Below the pieces are notes generated by a model. The model was not told the origin of the DNA, did not search any database, and saw only the letters and a list, made by a program, of their open reading frames with translations. DNA of 6,748 nt from Gammaproteobacteria bacterium (GTDB taxonomy: Bacteria > Pseudomonadota > Gammaproteobacteria > SMWH01). The position numbers and the translations under genes are program-made. Location: NCBI GenBank assembly GCA_004357005.1, contig SMWH01000025.1:1-6748 (forward strand), read 5' to 3'. Of this stretch, positions 1 to 6,561 are shown piece after piece (the first letter of the stretch is position 1; each line of letters begins with the position of its first letter).

Positions 1-1
1 C

Positions 2-142
2 ATGCTCCCAGACGGCCGCCGCCTGGGGCTCATTGATGTGCCGGGCCACGAGCGGTTCATCCGCAACATGGTCGCCGGAGCCACCGGCGTAGACGTGGTG
101 CTCTTGGTGGTGGCGGCGGACGACGGCGTCATGCCCCAGACC
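2..142 (+). other. SelB-like G-domain segment joined in frame to infB
   Basis: Codons 2-106 encode LPDGRRLGLIDVPGHERF and then a segment running to ATGVDVVLL. This is how SelB elongation factors read around their G3 motif. IF-2 has an aligned DTPGHAAF and RARGA segment that is absent here. Bases 107-142 encode VVAADDGVMPQT, a string found almost unchanged in both SelB and IF-2, and bases 143 onward (VEAIQHAK) are purely IF-2. The junction therefore lies in or just before 107-142. The simplest reading is an assembly or chimeric-read join through this shared motif at a contig edge. A real recombinant gene is possible but would lack the IF-2 switch II region. The SelB assignment rests on recognised family motifs, not on a search. 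Confidence 0.75.
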
Positions 143-1378
143 GTGGAAGCCATTCAGCATGCGAAAGCGGCGGAAGTTCCACTCATCGTCGCAATCAACA
201 AGATTGACAAGCCCGAAGCACAACCGGATCGGGTCAAACAGGAGCTCGGCAAGCACGAAGTCGTCCCGGAAGATTGGGGCGGCGATGTGCAGTTCGTGAA
301 TGTCTCCGCTATCACCGGTGACGGGGTCGACAGCCTGCTGGAATCGATTCTGTTGCAGGCGGAAGTGATGGAACTCAAGGCCCCGTTGGATACTCTGGCC
401 AGCGGCGTGGTCGTGGAATCTGCCCTGGACAAGGGCCGTGGTCCTGTGGCCACCGTCATGATCCAGAGTGGCACCTTGCGCAAGGGCGACACGGTGCTGT
501 GTGGTAGTGAGTACGGCCGCGTGCGCGCCATGTTCGATGAAAACGGCAAGGAAATCGAAGAAGCGGGACCCTCAACGCCGGTCCAGGTGCTGGGTTTGTC
601 GGGTACACCGAAAGCCGGTGCCGAGATGCGCGTGCTGGCCGATGAGCGTAAAGCCCGGGAAGTCGCGCAGTTCCGGCAGGGCAAATACCGGGATGTGCGA
701 CTGGCTGAACGCCAGCAGGCCAAGCTCGACGAGATTCTCAGCCAGATGGGCGAGGGCGATACCAAGTCGGTCAATCTCGTCATCAAGGCGGATGTGCAAG
801 GCAGTGCCGAGGCCCTTGCCGGCGCCTTGACCAGCCTGGGCAACGAGGAGGTCAAGGTCAATGTGGTGAGCAGTGGTGTGGGCGGCATCACCGAGTCCGA
901 CGCCAACCTCGCCGTGGTCTCGAACGCCATCATGATCGGTTTCAACGTGCGCGCAGATGCCGCCGCGCGCCGCCAGATCGCCGATGATCGTATCGATCTG
1001 CGCTACTACAGTGTGATCTATGACGCCATTGATGACGTGAAGAAAGCCATCATGGGTGTTCTGGGCACGGAGATCAGGGAAGAAATTATCGGCATGGCCG
1101 AGGTCAAGGAGGTTTTTCGGTCTTCGAAGCTTGGCGCGATTGCCGGCTGTGTCGTGGTGGATGGCGTGGTTCGACGCAGCGCACCGATTCGTGTTCTGCG
1201 CGACAACGTGGTGGTTTTCGAAGGCGAGCTGGAATCTCTGCGTCGCCACAAGGACGACGTCAGCGAAGTGAAGTCCGGTACCGAATGCGGTATCGGCGTC
1301 AAGCAGTACAACGATATTCAAGCTGGCGACAGCATCGAGGTGTTCGAACGCACGGAGGTCCAGCGTACCCTCGACTAA
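2..1378 (+). CDS. infB: Translation initiation factor IF-2, C-terminal part (5' truncated; first codons SelB-like)
   Basis: IF-2 is the GTPase that brings initiator fMet-tRNA to the 30S subunit and promotes subunit joining. The visible protein has 458 residues; full-length proteobacterial IF-2 is roughly twice that, so the N-terminal domains and the P-loop GHVDHGKT are outside the window. Visible parts are: the rest of the G domain, with G4 NKID at residues 66-69 and G5 SA at 102-103; a beta-barrel domain at about 135-225; domain III starting at NLVIKADVQGSAEAL (258-272); and the tRNA-binding C2 domain, with EVKEVFRSSKLGAIAGC (367-383) and ECGIGVKQYND (428-438). From VEAIQHAKAA (residue 48) onward the match to IF-2 is unmistakable. 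Residues 1-35 are odd: IDVPGHERFIRNM (11-23) is the G3 region of SelB, whereas IF-2 has DTPGHAAFTxMRARG. The ATG at base 2 is an internal codon, not a start. rbfA follows, as usual, but after a 196-base repeat-filled gap. Confidence 0.95.
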   Translation: MLPDGRRLGLIDVPGHERFIRNMVAGATGVDVVLLVVAADDGVMPQTVEAIQHAKAAEVPLIVAINKIDKPEAQPDRVKQELGKHEVVPEDWGGDVQFVNVSAITGDGVDSLLESILLQAEVMELKAPLDTLASGVVVESALDKGRGPVATVMIQSGTLRKGDTVLCGSEYGRVRAMFDENGKEIEEAGPSTPVQVLGLSGTPKAGAEMRVLADERKAREVAQFRQGKYRDVRLAERQQAKLDEILSQMGEGDTKSVNLVIKADVQGSAEALAGALTSLGNEEVKVNVVSSGVGGITESDANLAVVSNAIMIGFNVRADAAARRQIADDRIDLRYYSVIYDAIDDVKKAIMGVLGTEIREEIIGMAEVKEVFRSSKLGAIAGCVVVDGVVRRSAPIRVLRDNVVVFEGELESLRRHKDDVSEVKSGTECGIGVKQYNDIQAGDSIEVFERTEVQRTLD

Positions 1379-1382
1379 GGAA

Positions 1383-1432
1383 TCGCGGCTGGAAAGCCGC
1401 TCCTACGTGTAGGAGCGACTTTCCAGCCGCGA
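1383..1432. repeat. Paired REP-like elements forming a 24-bp-arm inverted repeat
   Basis: Five bases after the infB stop, arms at 1383-1406 and 1409-1432 are inverted copies with a single mismatch and a 2-base centre (GT). The core of each arm is GTAGGAGCG(G/A)CTTTCC followed by AGCCGCGA, the familiar GTAGGAGC-type gammaproteobacterial REP sequence. No T-run follows the stem, so it is not a standard intrinsic terminator. In RNA it would make a very stable hairpin at the infB 3' end that could protect the upstream message or attenuate rbfA expression; that role is inferred. Such elements are usually dispersed by RAYT transposases, none of which is in view. Confidence 0.85.
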
Positions 1433-1439
1433 CACATTT

Positions 1440-1501
1440 GGGGAGTCGCGCCAAGATGGCGCTCCCACAGGGATGGCCGCTCGCACAAGAGGGCTCCCAC
1501 A
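1440..1501 (-). repeat. Two further REP-like units, minus-strand orientation, one degenerate
   Basis: Read on the minus strand, 1440-1469 is TGTGGGAGCGCCATCTTGGC followed by GCGACTCCCC, a REP variant. It folds as gggag (1441-1445) with ctccc (1462-1466) and cgcca (1449-1453) with tggcg (1457-1461), leaving a three-base loop and a three-base bulge. The neighbouring 1471-1501 ends in the same nine bases, gctcccaca (1461-1469 and 1493-1501), but its palindrome has decayed. The unit belongs to a different REP subtype from the GTAGGAGC pair next to it. Confidence 0.65.
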
Positions 1502-1508
1502 ATCAGGG

Positions 1509-1564
1509 TGGTGTTTGCAGGAGCAGGTTGGTGTTTGCAGGAGCGGCTTTCCAGCCGCGACAAA
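1509..1564 (+). repeat. 20-bp tandem duplication leading into a REP-like hairpin
   Basis: The 16-base string TGGTGTTTGCAGGAGC occurs at 1509-1524 and again at 1529-1544, a period of 20 bases. The second copy runs directly into a REP hairpin: gcggct (1543-1548), loop ttcc, agccgc (1553-1558). This repeats the CTTTCCAGCCGCGACA ending of the element at 1417-1436. The first copy lacks the hairpin, so the array looks like a partial duplication or a decayed unit. It ends only about 10 bases before the rbfA start codon, close to its ribosome binding site. Confidence 0.7.
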
Positions 1565-1574
1565 GTGAGGCAGG

Positions 1575-1967
1575 ATGCCGAAAGAATTCGACAGATCAAG
1601 GCGCGTACAGGCGTTGCTCCAGCGTCAACTCGCCGACGTCATTCGCAGCCAGGTCAAAGACCCGCGCGTCGGCGTGGTGACGATCATCGATGTCCAGGTG
1701 AGTAAGGATCTTTCCCACGCCAAGGTGTATGTGAGCGATCTTGATGCGGATGCCGCGCAGCGATCCGTTGAAGCGCTGAACAAGGCCGCGGGTTTCATCC
1801 GGCGCGTTCTCAAGGCGCGCATCAGCATTCGCACGATTCCAGAACTGCGATTTATCTACGACGAATCCGTCGAACGTGGTTCCCGCTTGTACTCCCTGAT
1901 CGAAAAAACCACGGCGGCTGACGAGGAACGCTCCGATGCCGATGCGTCGGGTTCGGAGGGCGAATGA
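1575..1967 (+). CDS. rbfA: 30S ribosome-binding factor RbfA
   Basis: RbfA is a small cytoplasmic KH-fold protein that binds the 30S subunit and helps mature the 5' end of 16S rRNA, notably in the cold. The 130-residue product matches the family length (about 120-135). The start region PKEFDRSRRVQALLQRQLA (2-20), the KH core RVGVVTIIDVQVSKDLSHAK (31-50) with VYVS just after it, and LRFIYDESVERGSRL (91-105) are characteristic. Residues 114-130 form an acidic, probably disordered tail. The ATG at 1575 is preceded by GTGAGG (1565-1570) and AGG (1572-1574), a modest ribosome binding site lying just beyond the REP repeats. Its stop overlaps the truB start, so the two are almost certainly co-transcribed and translationally coupled. 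Any promoter of its own would have to lie inside the repeat interval; I see none. Confidence 0.95.
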   Translation: MPKEFDRSRRVQALLQRQLADVIRSQVKDPRVGVVTIIDVQVSKDLSHAKVYVSDLDADAAQRSVEALNKAAGFIRRVLKARISIRTIPELRFIYDESVERGSRLYSLIEKTTAADEERSDADASGSEGE

Positions 1968-2923
1968 GTCGCCGTCGCCGCTCCGGTCGTGACGTCCACG
2001 GTGTCGTGCTGCTGGACAAACCCGCGGGGCTGACCTCCAATCAGGCGCTGCAGTCCGTCAAGCGGCTGTTCAACGCGCGCAAGGCTGGTCATACGGGGAG
2101 TCTCGATCCCATCGCTACCGGGCTGTTGCCCATCTGCCTGGGTGAGGCCACCAAGGTCTCCGGTTTCCTGCTGGAGGCCAACAAGCACTACGAGGTTCGG
2201 GCCAAGCTCGGCGAACGCACGAATACGGGCGATGCCGAGGGCGAAGTCCTCGAGACCCGGCCGGTGCCGCCGATCTCCGACAGGCAGTTGCGCCGCGCAC
2301 TGAAAAAATTCACCGGTACGCTGCAGCAGGTCCCGCCGATGTATTCGGCCATCAAGCACGAAGGCCAACGGCTCTACAAACTCGCCCGCCAGGGTATCGA
2401 GGTGGAGCGCAAGCCCCGGGAAGTGACGGTGTTCCAGTTTGATATGCGCGATCGTGATGGATCCGAAGAAGTGGAGTTTCTCATCGTGTGCTCGAAGGGG
2501 ACGTACGTGCGGACGCTGGTGGACGATCTGGGCGAGACGCTCGGTTGCGGAGCCCATGTGGTGGCTTTGCGCCGGGCTGGTGTGGAGCCCTACGACACCC
2601 CGGATATGCATACCCTGGATGAACTCGAGGCCTTGGCGGAGAAAGGCCTGGAGTCTCTGGATGAGGTCATTTTGCCCACGGACAGCGCCCTGGCCAAATG
2701 GCCGGCAGTCGCCCTGGACCCGGATTCGTCTTTCTACCTGTGCCGGGGTCAACCGGTTCTGGTTCCCCGGGCACCCGGGGAGGGGAACGTCCGGTTGTAT
2801 GACTCCGATGGCCGTTTCCTGGGAGTGGGACATGTGCTGGAAGATGGCCGTGTGGCTCCGCGGCGCCTGCTCAAGCTGCCCGCCGTGGCAGAAGTTTCCT
2901 CAAGGGGCGTCACAAGGGCCTGA
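1964..2923 (+). CDS. truB: tRNA pseudouridine(55) synthase TruB
   Basis: TruB isomerises U55 to pseudouridine in the T-loop of most tRNAs and also acts as a tRNA folding chaperone. The product has 319 residues (E. coli TruB has 314). The catalytic aspartate is D48 in HTGSLDPIATGLLP (43-56), and the active-site tyrosine is Y76 in NKHYEV. Other family marks are LDKPAGLTSN (17-26), QVPPMYSAIKHEG (122-134) and CSKGTYVRTLVDDLG (176-190). The C-terminal part from about 250 fits the small PUA-like/TruB C-terminal domain. The ATG at 1964 overlaps the rbfA stop as ATGA and has a good Shine-Dalgarno, GGAGGG (1955-1960), so start choice is firm. The rbfA-truB-rpsO order is the usual one. Confidence 0.97.
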   Translation: MSRRRRSGRDVHGVVLLDKPAGLTSNQALQSVKRLFNARKAGHTGSLDPIATGLLPICLGEATKVSGFLLEANKHYEVRAKLGERTNTGDAEGEVLETRPVPPISDRQLRRALKKFTGTLQQVPPMYSAIKHEGQRLYKLARQGIEVERKPREVTVFQFDMRDRDGSEEVEFLIVCSKGTYVRTLVDDLGETLGCGAHVVALRRAGVEPYDTPDMHTLDELEALAEKGLESLDEVILPTDSALAKWPAVALDPDSSFYLCRGQPVLVPRAPGEGNVRLYDSDGRFLGVGHVLEDGRVAPRRLLKLPAVAEVSSRGVTRA

Positions 2924-2924
2924 A

Positions 2925-2947
2925 AGCCTGATAAAAGGCTGTTTTTT
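2925..2947 (+). terminator. Probable intrinsic terminator after truB
   Basis: Directly after the truB stop codon (2921-2923), agcct (2925-2929) pairs with aggct (2936-2940) around a six-base loop, followed by G and six T (2942-2947). The stem is only 5 bp, so termination is likely partial. That would allow some read-through from truB into rpsO alongside the separate rpsO promoter. Confidence 0.6.
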
Positions 2948-2972
2948 CACCTGAATCGCGCAGGGACCGTGC

Positions 2973-3001
2973 TTGTGGCCGGACAGGACCCCCGCTACAA
3001 T
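2973..3001 (+). promoter_or_regulatory. Sigma70-type promoter for rpsO-pnp
   Basis: TTGTGG (2973-2978) and TACAAT (2996-3001) are separated by exactly 17 bases. The -10 box matches the consensus at five of six positions; the -35 keeps the TTG. Transcription would start near 3008, giving an rpsO leader of about 90 bases. A dedicated promoter between truB and rpsO is the known arrangement in E. coli. Confidence 0.7.
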
Positions 3002-3017
3002 ACGCGCCTTCGATTTG

Positions 3018-3095
3018 CGGGTACCCGTCAGGGGGCGGGTTCCTTTTGTATGCAAGGCCGGAAAATAGGCCAGGAAAACCAGAGAAAAGAGAACA
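3018..3095 (+). promoter_or_regulatory. Structured rpsO mRNA leader, possible S15 autoregulatory element
   Basis: The leader contains cccg (3024-3027), which can pair either with cggg at 3018-3021 or, more strongly, as acccg (3023-3027) with cgggt (3036-3040). A second small hairpin pairs ggcc (3056-3059) with ggcc (3068-3071). In several bacteria S15 represses its own translation by binding a leader structure, but those structures differ between lineages. I do not recognise the E. coli pseudoknot here, so the regulatory role is inferred from position and pairing alone. Confidence 0.35.
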
Positions 3096-3362
3096 ATGTT
3101 AACTGCGGAACGGAAAGGCGAAATCGTCAAGGAATACCGGCGCGACGGTTCGGATACGGGATCTCCCGAAGTCCAGGTGGCGCTGCTGTCTGCTCGCATC
3201 GAGCAGCTGACCGGGCATTTCGCCACTCACAAGAAAGATCACCACTCGCGGCGCGGGCTGCTCAAGCTCGTCAATCAGCGCCGCAAGCTGCTGAGCTACC
3301 TGAAGCGCAAGGATGTGCAGTGTTATCAAGACCTTATCGCCCGTCTGGGGCTGCGTCGCTGA
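3096..3362 (+). CDS. rpsO: 30S ribosomal protein S15
   Basis: S15 binds the central domain of 16S rRNA early in 30S assembly and forms bridge B4 with the 50S subunit. The 88-residue product has the normal length (E. coli 89). It carries the signature DTGSPEVQVALLSARI (20-35), then HFATHKKDHHSRRGLLKLVN (41-60), and ends in the typical LIARLGLRR. The ATG at 3096 gives the expected N-terminus; the upstream AAGAG (3087-3091) is a weak Shine-Dalgarno. Weak initiation would fit a gene under translational feedback, but that is inference. It has its own promoter and is followed 39 bases later by pnp. No terminator-like hairpin lies in that gap, so rpsO-pnp is probably one transcript. Confidence 0.98.
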   Translation: MLTAERKGEIVKEYRRDGSDTGSPEVQVALLSARIEQLTGHFATHKKDHHSRRGLLKLVNQRRKLLSYLKRKDVQCYQDLIARLGLRR

Positions 3363-3401
3363 CCGCTTGAGTCAGCCCGCTAAACCCACAAGGAGAGCCC
3401 C

Positions 3402-5486
3402 ATGAAGAGCATTAGCAAGTCGTTCGCCTATGGCGAACACCAGGTCACTATGGAGACCGGTGAAGTCGCGCGTCAGGCCGACGGCGCCGTCGTCGTTAAC
3501 ATGCACGACACGGTCGTGCTGGTCACCGTCGTTGCCCGGAAGGATGCGGACCCGAACCGCCCCTTTTTCCCGCTGACGGTCAACTACCAGGAAAAAACCT
3601 ATGGCGCGGGTCGCATCCCGGGCGGATTCTTCAAACGCGAAGGTCGTCCCAGCGAGAAGGAAACCCTCACCTCGCGCCTGATCGACCGGCCCCTGCGTCC
3701 GCTGTTCCCGAAAGGGTTCATGAACGAGACCCAGGTGATCGCCACGGTCATGTCCTCAAACCCGGACATCGACGCCGACATACCGGCCCTGATCGGAGCA
3801 TCGGCAGCGCTGGCGCTGTCGGGCATTCCCTTTGGCGGCCCCATCGGCGCGGCCCGGGTCGGGTACATAGACGATAACTACGTGCTTTGTCCCCCACGCA
3901 GCCAGTTGCCGGATTCCAGGCTGAATCTGGTGGTCGCCGGTACCGAGAACGCCGTCATCATGGTGGAATCGGAAGCCGACGAACTGTCCGAAGAGATAAT
4001 GCTCGGTGCCGTCATGTACGGCCACCGGGAAATGCAGACCGTTATCAAGGCGATCAAGGAACTGGCGAAGGAAGCCGGCAAACCCGCCTGGGACTGGCAG
4101 GCGCCGGAACTGCCCGCGGGTCTGCTGGACAAGGTGGTGGCCGCCGCGAAACCGGGTCTGGAAGAGGCCTATGGCATCCGCGAGAAGTTGCAGCGACGCG
4201 ACAAGATCGCGCAGGTGCGCACTGCGGCCGCCGAACAATTCCTGGCCGAAGACTCGGAAGTTACCGAGAGTGAATTCTCCAGCGCCTTCAGCAAGACCGA
4301 GAAGGAGCTGGTTCGTGGCGAGGTGCTCGACGGCAAGCCCCGTATCGACGGGCGTGGTACCTCCGATATCAGGGATATCAATGTGCGGGTGGGCGTGTTG
4401 CCCCGCACCCACGGCTCGTCGCTGTTCACCCGGGGTGAGACCCAGGCCATCGTGACCACGACCCTGGGGACCGGCCGTGACGCCCAGTTGATTGACGCGC
4501 TGGAGGGTGAGCATCGCGATCCCTTTATGCTGCACTACAACTTCCCACCGTTTTGCGTGGGTGAGACCGGTTTTATGGGCGGCCCCAAGCGTCGCGAGAT
4601 CGGTCACGGCCGCTTGGCAAGGCGTGGCCTTGAGGCAGTGTTGCCGAGCCACGAAGATTTCCCCTACGTCATTCGTGTCGTATCCGAGATCACCGAATCC
4701 AATGGTTCCAGCTCGATGGCCACCGTCTGCGGCGCCAGCCTGGCGATGATGGACGCGGGTGTGCCGTTGAAGACGCCGGTGGCCGGTATCGCCATGGGTC
4801 TGGTGAAGGAAGGCGATCGTTTCGCCGTCCTGTCGGACATCATGGGTGACGAGGACCATTTGGGCGACATGGACTTCAAGGTCGCTGGAACCGGGGAAGG
4901 TATTACGGCGTTGCAAATGGATATCAAGATCGACGGCATCACCGAGGAGATCATGAGCAGCGCGCTGGCCCAGGCCCGCGACGGCCGGATGCACATCCTC
5001 GGGGAGATGGCCAAAGTCATCGATACGCCGCGCGAGGAACTGTCCGACTATGCGCCGCGCCTGATCACGATCAAGATCCACCCGGACAAGATCCGCGACG
5101 TCATCGGCAAGGGCGGCACCACCATCCGGGCGTTGACAGAGGCGACCGGGGCCACCATCGATATCGAGGACGATGGCACCATCATCATTGCCTCGGTGGA
5201 CCGCGCCGCGGGCGAGGATGCCCGTGCCCGTATCGAGCAGATCACCGCCGACGTGGAAGTGGGCACGATCTACGAGGGCAAGGTGGTACGGCTCATGGAT
5301 TTCGGCGCCTTCGTCAACTTCCTGCCCGGACGCGATGGCCTCGTGCATATATCCCAGATCTCCAACGAACGCGTGGAGAAGGTCGGCGACAAACTGGCCG
5401 TGGGCGATATGGTCAAGGTGAAGGTGCTGGAGGTGGACAAGCAGGGCCGGGTGCGGCTCAGCATGAAAGCCATCGACGGCGAGTAA
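3402..5486 (+). CDS. pnp: Polyribonucleotide nucleotidyltransferase (PNPase)
   Basis: PNPase is a trimeric phosphorolytic 3'-5' exoribonuclease that also adds tails, and in many proteobacteria it joins the RNase E degradosome. The 694-residue product (E. coli 711) is complete. First RNase PH-like core: residues 1 to about 215, with FFKREGRPSEKE (76-87). A helical linker follows, to about 310. Second, catalytic core: about 310-550, with the phosphate-site serines in SNGSSSM (433-439) and catalytic D485, D491 and K493 in GDEDHLGDMDFK (482-493). KH domain: about 553-615, with the loop VIGKGG (567-572). S1 domain: from GTIYEGKVV (621-629) through GRDGLVHISQI (643-653) to the end near 690. It lacks a long C-terminal tail. 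AAGGAG (3390-3395), six bases before the ATG, is a strong ribosome binding site and fixes the start. Confidence 0.98.
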   Translation: MKSISKSFAYGEHQVTMETGEVARQADGAVVVNMHDTVVLVTVVARKDADPNRPFFPLTVNYQEKTYGAGRIPGGFFKREGRPSEKETLTSRLIDRPLRPLFPKGFMNETQVIATVMSSNPDIDADIPALIGASAALALSGIPFGGPIGAARVGYIDDNYVLCPPRSQLPDSRLNLVVAGTENAVIMVESEADELSEEIMLGAVMYGHREMQTVIKAIKELAKEAGKPAWDWQAPELPAGLLDKVVAAAKPGLEEAYGIREKLQRRDKIAQVRTAAAEQFLAEDSEVTESEFSSAFSKTEKELVRGEVLDGKPRIDGRGTSDIRDINVRVGVLPRTHGSSLFTRGETQAIVTTTLGTGRDAQLIDALEGEHRDPFMLHYNFPPFCVGETGFMGGPKRREIGHGRLARRGLEAVLPSHEDFPYVIRVVSEITESNGSSSMATVCGASLAMMDAGVPLKTPVAGIAMGLVKEGDRFAVLSDIMGDEDHLGDMDFKVAGTGEGITALQMDIKIDGITEEIMSSALAQARDGRMHILGEMAKVIDTPREELSDYAPRLITIKIHPDKIRDVIGKGGTTIRALTEATGATIDIEDDGTIIIASVDRAAGEDARARIEQITADVEVGTIYEGKVVRLMDFGAFVNFLPGRDGLVHISQISNERVEKVGDKLAVGDMVKVKVLEVDKQGRVRLSMKAIDGE

Positions 5487-5490
5487 GACT

Positions 5491-5507
5491 TTGCTCGAGG
5501 TGAGCAA
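5491..5507 (+). repeat. Small hairpin just upstream of the pnp terminator
   Basis: ttgctc (5491-5496) pairs with gagcaa (5502-5507) around a five-base loop, 4 bases after the pnp stop and immediately before the main terminator hairpin. It could be an extra 3'-end stabilising stem or processing site for the pnp transcript; the role is inferred. Confidence 0.45.
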
Positions 5508-5508
5508 G

Positions 5509-5532
5509 AACGGGGCCATTGGGCCCCGTTTT
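5509..5532 (+). terminator. Strong Rho-independent terminator after pnp
   Basis: aacggggcc (5509-5517) pairs perfectly with ggccccgtt (5522-5530) around the tetraloop attg, followed by a short T-run (5529-5532) and a pyrimidine tract (CCTTTC). This closes the rpsO-pnp transcription unit and separates it from the genes to the right. Confidence 0.9.
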
Positions 5533-5577
5533 CCTTTCAGGAACAGGCCTCTTATCCTTATCTGTGCAAACGTTTTT

Positions 5578-5592
5578 GGTCTGAGTCAGACC
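5578..5592. promoter_or_regulatory. Perfect 15-bp palindrome, possible operator
   Basis: ggtctga (5578-5584) and tcagacc (5586-5592) are perfect inverted copies around a single G. The site lies between the pnp terminator and the SGNH-like reading frame, where a regulator site for that gene would be expected. I found no convincing -35/-10 pair beside it, so the operator reading is tentative. The arms and spacing are too short for a terminator. Confidence 0.3.
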
Positions 5593-6544
5593 CGCATTCA
5601 GGAAATCGCCCGGCCGCGGCTAAGCCTGCTGGAACACCCTACTGCTGCTGAGCCACCCGCCACCGTGCGCGACACCAGAAAAAGACGACCGTTTCTCTAC
5701 AAGCTCCTGGCGTTCATCGTGGGGTTGTTGCTAACGTTTGCTGCGTTGGAGTTGCTGTTTACCGTCGTTTATCTCGTGGGTGACGGGGGCTATCTTTCGG
5801 TTCGGGAGAAACTCGAAACTGAGGGAGGGCCGCGCGTATTTGCGCGCTTTTGAAGAGGAACACGGTTGCGCTTACGGAGATACCTTGACTCCGCATCCGT
5901 ATCTCGCTTTCGTTCAACGCGCGCTCCCGGGCTGTGTTGAGGTGATCAACGTGGGTATCAACGGCCCGGATTACCCGATCGAAAATGACGAAGACACCTT
6001 CGTCATCATGTTGACGGGCGGTTCCGTCGCCGCACAACTCGCCAGAATGAAGACCGGCTCCTTCGAACAGGTGCTGAACACACGCTATGGGACCGGGGGG
6101 ATGAGGTTCGTCGTATTGAACGGGGCACTACCGGCGTGGAAACAACCCCAGCAGTTGATCATGCTGCTTCTTTACGGTGATGTTATTGACGCGGTGGTGA
6201 CCCTGGATGGATTCAACGAACTCGTGTTCGCCCATAACGACCAGTACCGGTACCGCCTCGAAAACCCGTGGGAACCTTCGATTCTGGCCGCCAACCCCAG
6301 TTTGGCCACCCGGGACCAGCTATTGGCCTGGTGGTTGAACGACTGGATTCACGGACTCTCCCGGGACCATCGGATGACGGATGTGCCCCTCAGGAAGCCT
6401 GCGGAACGGCCGGCCAGAGCCACAGTGCCCCTGAGGCGCTTCCCATCAGCATCAGACAACCGTTCACGGCGGCGTAATGGAAGCCTGCCCCGGTCAACTC
6501 CGAAATGGCTGAGATCAGAGTGTAAGCTGTTGAAACAAAAGCTG

Positions 6545-6561
6545 TTGTTGCAGTGCAGCAA
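6545..6561. promoter_or_regulatory. 17-bp imperfect palindrome over the phaE -35 region
   Basis: ttgttgca (6545-6552) and tgcagcaa (6554-6561) are inverted copies, 7 of 8 positions pairing, around one G. The site covers the candidate -35 box. The 9-base string aagctgttg also occurs twice 15 bases apart, at 6524-6532 and 6539-6547, the second copy running into the palindrome. This is a good position for a repressor such as the PhaR-type regulators of polyhydroxyalkanoate genes, but no binding protein can be named from sequence. Confidence 0.4.

Noticed and set aside
1383..1432. Intrinsic terminator after infB
   Set aside because: The hairpin is strong but has no following T-run, and the same core recurs nearby in the interval. 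A REP element explains it better.
1383..1564. CRISPR array
   Set aside because: The repeats are irregular in spacing, orientation and sequence and lack uniform unique spacers; they fit REP elements.
1285..1705. Two plus-strand frames of 65-131 residues running through the infB-rbfA gap
   Set aside because: They are read-through of REP repeats and overlap the conserved ends of infB and rbfA. Their residues reflect repeat composition, not a protein family.
1856..2833. 325-residue minus-strand frame opposite rbfA-truB
   Set aside because: It is fully covered by well-conserved truB and the end of rbfA, and its sequence resembles no family.
3756..5519. 587-residue open frame on the minus strand opposite pnp
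   Set aside because: The plus strand encodes a complete, highly conserved PNPase over the same bases. The antisense product is His/Gly/Asp-rich shadow sequence typical of GC-rich genes.
5815..5853. Programmed ribosomal frameshift in the SGNH-like gene
   Set aside because: I see no classical slippery heptamer, no adjacent stimulatory Shine-Dalgarno and no clear downstream pseudoknot. An indel in a G-rich stretch is simpler.
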